Made by a program: the position numbers and the translations under genes
Source: Desulfobulbus sp.
GTDB lineage: Bacteria > Desulfobacterota > Desulfobulbia > Desulfobulbales > Desulfobulbaceae
NCBI GenBank assembly: GCA_011051825.1
Contig: DRKH01000341.1
Coordinates: 1-5,551, forward strand
Length of the DNA stretch: 5,551 nucleotides
Direction of reading: 5' to 3'
Notes under the pieces: model-generated
The model's database searches: none
Told to the model about the DNA's origin: nothing
The model's input: the letters and a program-made list of their open reading frames with translations, nothing else
Shown: in pieces, positions 4,727 through 5,551 of the stretch
How positions within the stretch are numbered: the stretch's first letter is position 1
How the letters are laid out: each line of letters begins with the position of its first letter

Positions 4727-5551
4727 CTATATCGAATATCCAGGGCCGTTGGTCAGGGAAGTAAAAAACGGGGCGTGGTTGGAGGTGAAAAGCGGCGGAT
4801 CACGGTGGATGATGGGCGCAATAGCCGGGTGTTTTTTGAACTCCTGATCAAGGAACCGGCGGATTTTTTTTCGACCCCAGTCACGCGGATGGGTAAAGTC
4901 GCAGTACAGGGAAAGATCGCCCTCGTAAAAATCATGAATGGCCAGTTGCCCGGCCTCGGAGCTGCAGACCGGCATGTTGAATATGGCCAGATTGAGAAAG
5001 GTGACCGCCCCGTGGTGACCGCTGATAAAAGAAAGGGTTTTCCGGGCCTCGGCCATGGATTCGGCAGGGGTGCCGAACAACAGATAGACATAGGTGGCGA
5101 TGCCGGCCTGCTCAAGTGCGTCCAGCACCCGGGAGACCAGAGCGAGATCAATGCCCTTGTCCATGGCATCCAGCACGTCCTGATCGCCGGATTCCAGGCC
5201 CAGTTTCAGCATCAGGCAACCGGATTTTTTGAGTTTTCTGCAGAACGCGGGATCGGCAAGTTGTCGGCAGGCCCGGGCAAATCCATACCAGGGCGCTCCC
5301 GGCGGGTGCTGGGCAAGGGCGGTCATCAGCTTCGGGCTGAGAGCATTATCAAGAAAGTGAATCAGCGCTGGAGTTTTTTGGCCTCTGAGCTGTGCCAGAT
5401 CCTCCAGAACCCGGTCCGGGGCCAGGACGGTATAGGGATTGCCTTCCGCAGTTTCCGGGCAGAAGGAGCATTTATTCCAGTAGCAGCCGGACGAGGCCGC
5501 ATAGGGGAGGATGAACCCGGGTGCCATGTAGGGGTGATCGGAAAGGTTCTG
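4727..5551 (-). CDS. B12-binding-type radical SAM protein, C-terminal part (5' end missing)
   Basis: The last 274 codons of a radical SAM enzyme; the specific substrate is not known to me. The frame is open through the right edge (QNLSDHPY precedes the Met at 5527), so that Met is internal and the true start lies outside. Numbered from it, the cluster motif is C15-YWNK-C20-SF-C23 followed by PE, then HFLDNALSP (58-65), LKLGLESGDQDVLDAMDKG (108-125, SAM-contacting strand) and YVYLLFGTP (146-154). It ends with RDPPLFTSNHAPFF (242-255). This looks like the 'B12-binding domain-containing radical SAM' family of deltaproteobacteria, whose N-terminal domain would be off-window; the remnant at 3424-3742 suggests what it looks like. 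Iron-sulfur cluster and SAM binding are expected. The frame is intact to TAG at 4727-4729. Bases 4742-4810 are duplicated next to purL. Confidence 0.88.
   Translation of the reverse strand, partial: QNLSDHPYMAPGFILPYAASSGCYWNKCSFCPETAEGNPYTVLAPDRVLEDLAQLRGQKTPALIHFLDNALSPKLMTALAQHPPGAPWYGFARACRQLADPAFCRKLKKSGCLMLKLGLESGDQDVLDAMDKGIDLALVSRVLDALEQAGIATYVYLLFGTPAESMAEARKTLSFISGHHGAVTFLNLAIFNMPVCSSEAGQLAIHDFYEGDLSLYCDFTHPRDWGRKKIRRFLDQEFKKHPAIAPIIHRDPPLFTSNHAPFFTSLTNGPGYSI
4742..4810. repeat. 69-bp perfect direct repeat, copy 2
   Basis: Identical to 3430-3498. Here it is the native 3' end of the intact radical SAM gene (residues about 240-262 counted from the internal Met at 5527). After the repeat the two copies diverge: this one ends NGPGYSI, the other NGPI. 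The abrupt edge just before the stop codon marks the duplication boundary. Confidence 0.97.

Noticed and set aside
4717..4727. GCGC-GCT-GCGC as a terminator of the radical SAM gene
   Set aside because: Only a 4-bp stem with a 3-base loop, overlapping the stop codon and without a following T run on the minus strand.
5525..5527. ATG 5527 as the start of the radical SAM gene
   Set aside because: The frame stays open to the window edge, there is no ribosome site, and the family needs a longer N-terminal domain before the cysteine motif.

Overview
The window looks like a chromosomal segment of a Gram-negative bacterium. My best guess is a Desulfobacterota (deltaproteobacterial) sulfate-reducer relative; this is inferred from the type of PurL, the radical SAM family and the style of the REP-transposase remnant, and no marker gene proves it. 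All recognisable genes lie on the minus strand. Two fairly GC-rich housekeeping-type genes sit at the edges. Between them is an AT-richer accessory patch of about 1.6 kb made of gene debris, repeats and a small toxin-antitoxin (TA) module.

Layout from left to right. Bases 1-3143 hold the first 1047 codons of a large single-chain FGAM synthase (purL, purine synthesis). It runs off the left edge just inside its glutaminase domain, and its sequence resembles the animal enzyme more than E. coli PurL. The purL 5' region (3144-3423) has a good Shine-Dalgarno site and a 160-bp imperfect palindrome (3215-3374) that looks like a MITE or a folded-back insertion-sequence remnant. Bases 3424-3742 hold a dead, internally deleted copy of a B12-binding/radical SAM gene: an N-terminal piece fused out of frame to the last 20-odd codons.

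Bases 3770-4352 hold a toxin-first type II TA module (RelE/HigB-like toxin with an HTH antidote protein). Upstream is a textbook sigma-70 promoter with a perfect palindromic operator over its -10 box, placed so that the toxin mRNA would be leaderless or nearly so. Bases 4384-4567 hold a collapsed REP-associated tyrosine transposase (N-terminal residues joined to a C-terminal piece), preceded by a REP-like hairpin (4597-4616) and a pyrimidine-rich degenerate tandem repeat. Bases 4727-5551 hold the C-terminal part of an apparently intact radical SAM gene, open to the right edge.

The feature tying the middle together is a 69-bp perfect direct repeat (3430-3498 and 4742-4810): the end of the radical SAM gene exists twice, 1312 bp apart, with the TA module and transposase debris between. 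The simplest reading is a recent duplication of the radical SAM gene next to purL, followed by collapse of one copy and acquisition of the TA module. No tRNA, rRNA or CRISPR array was seen.
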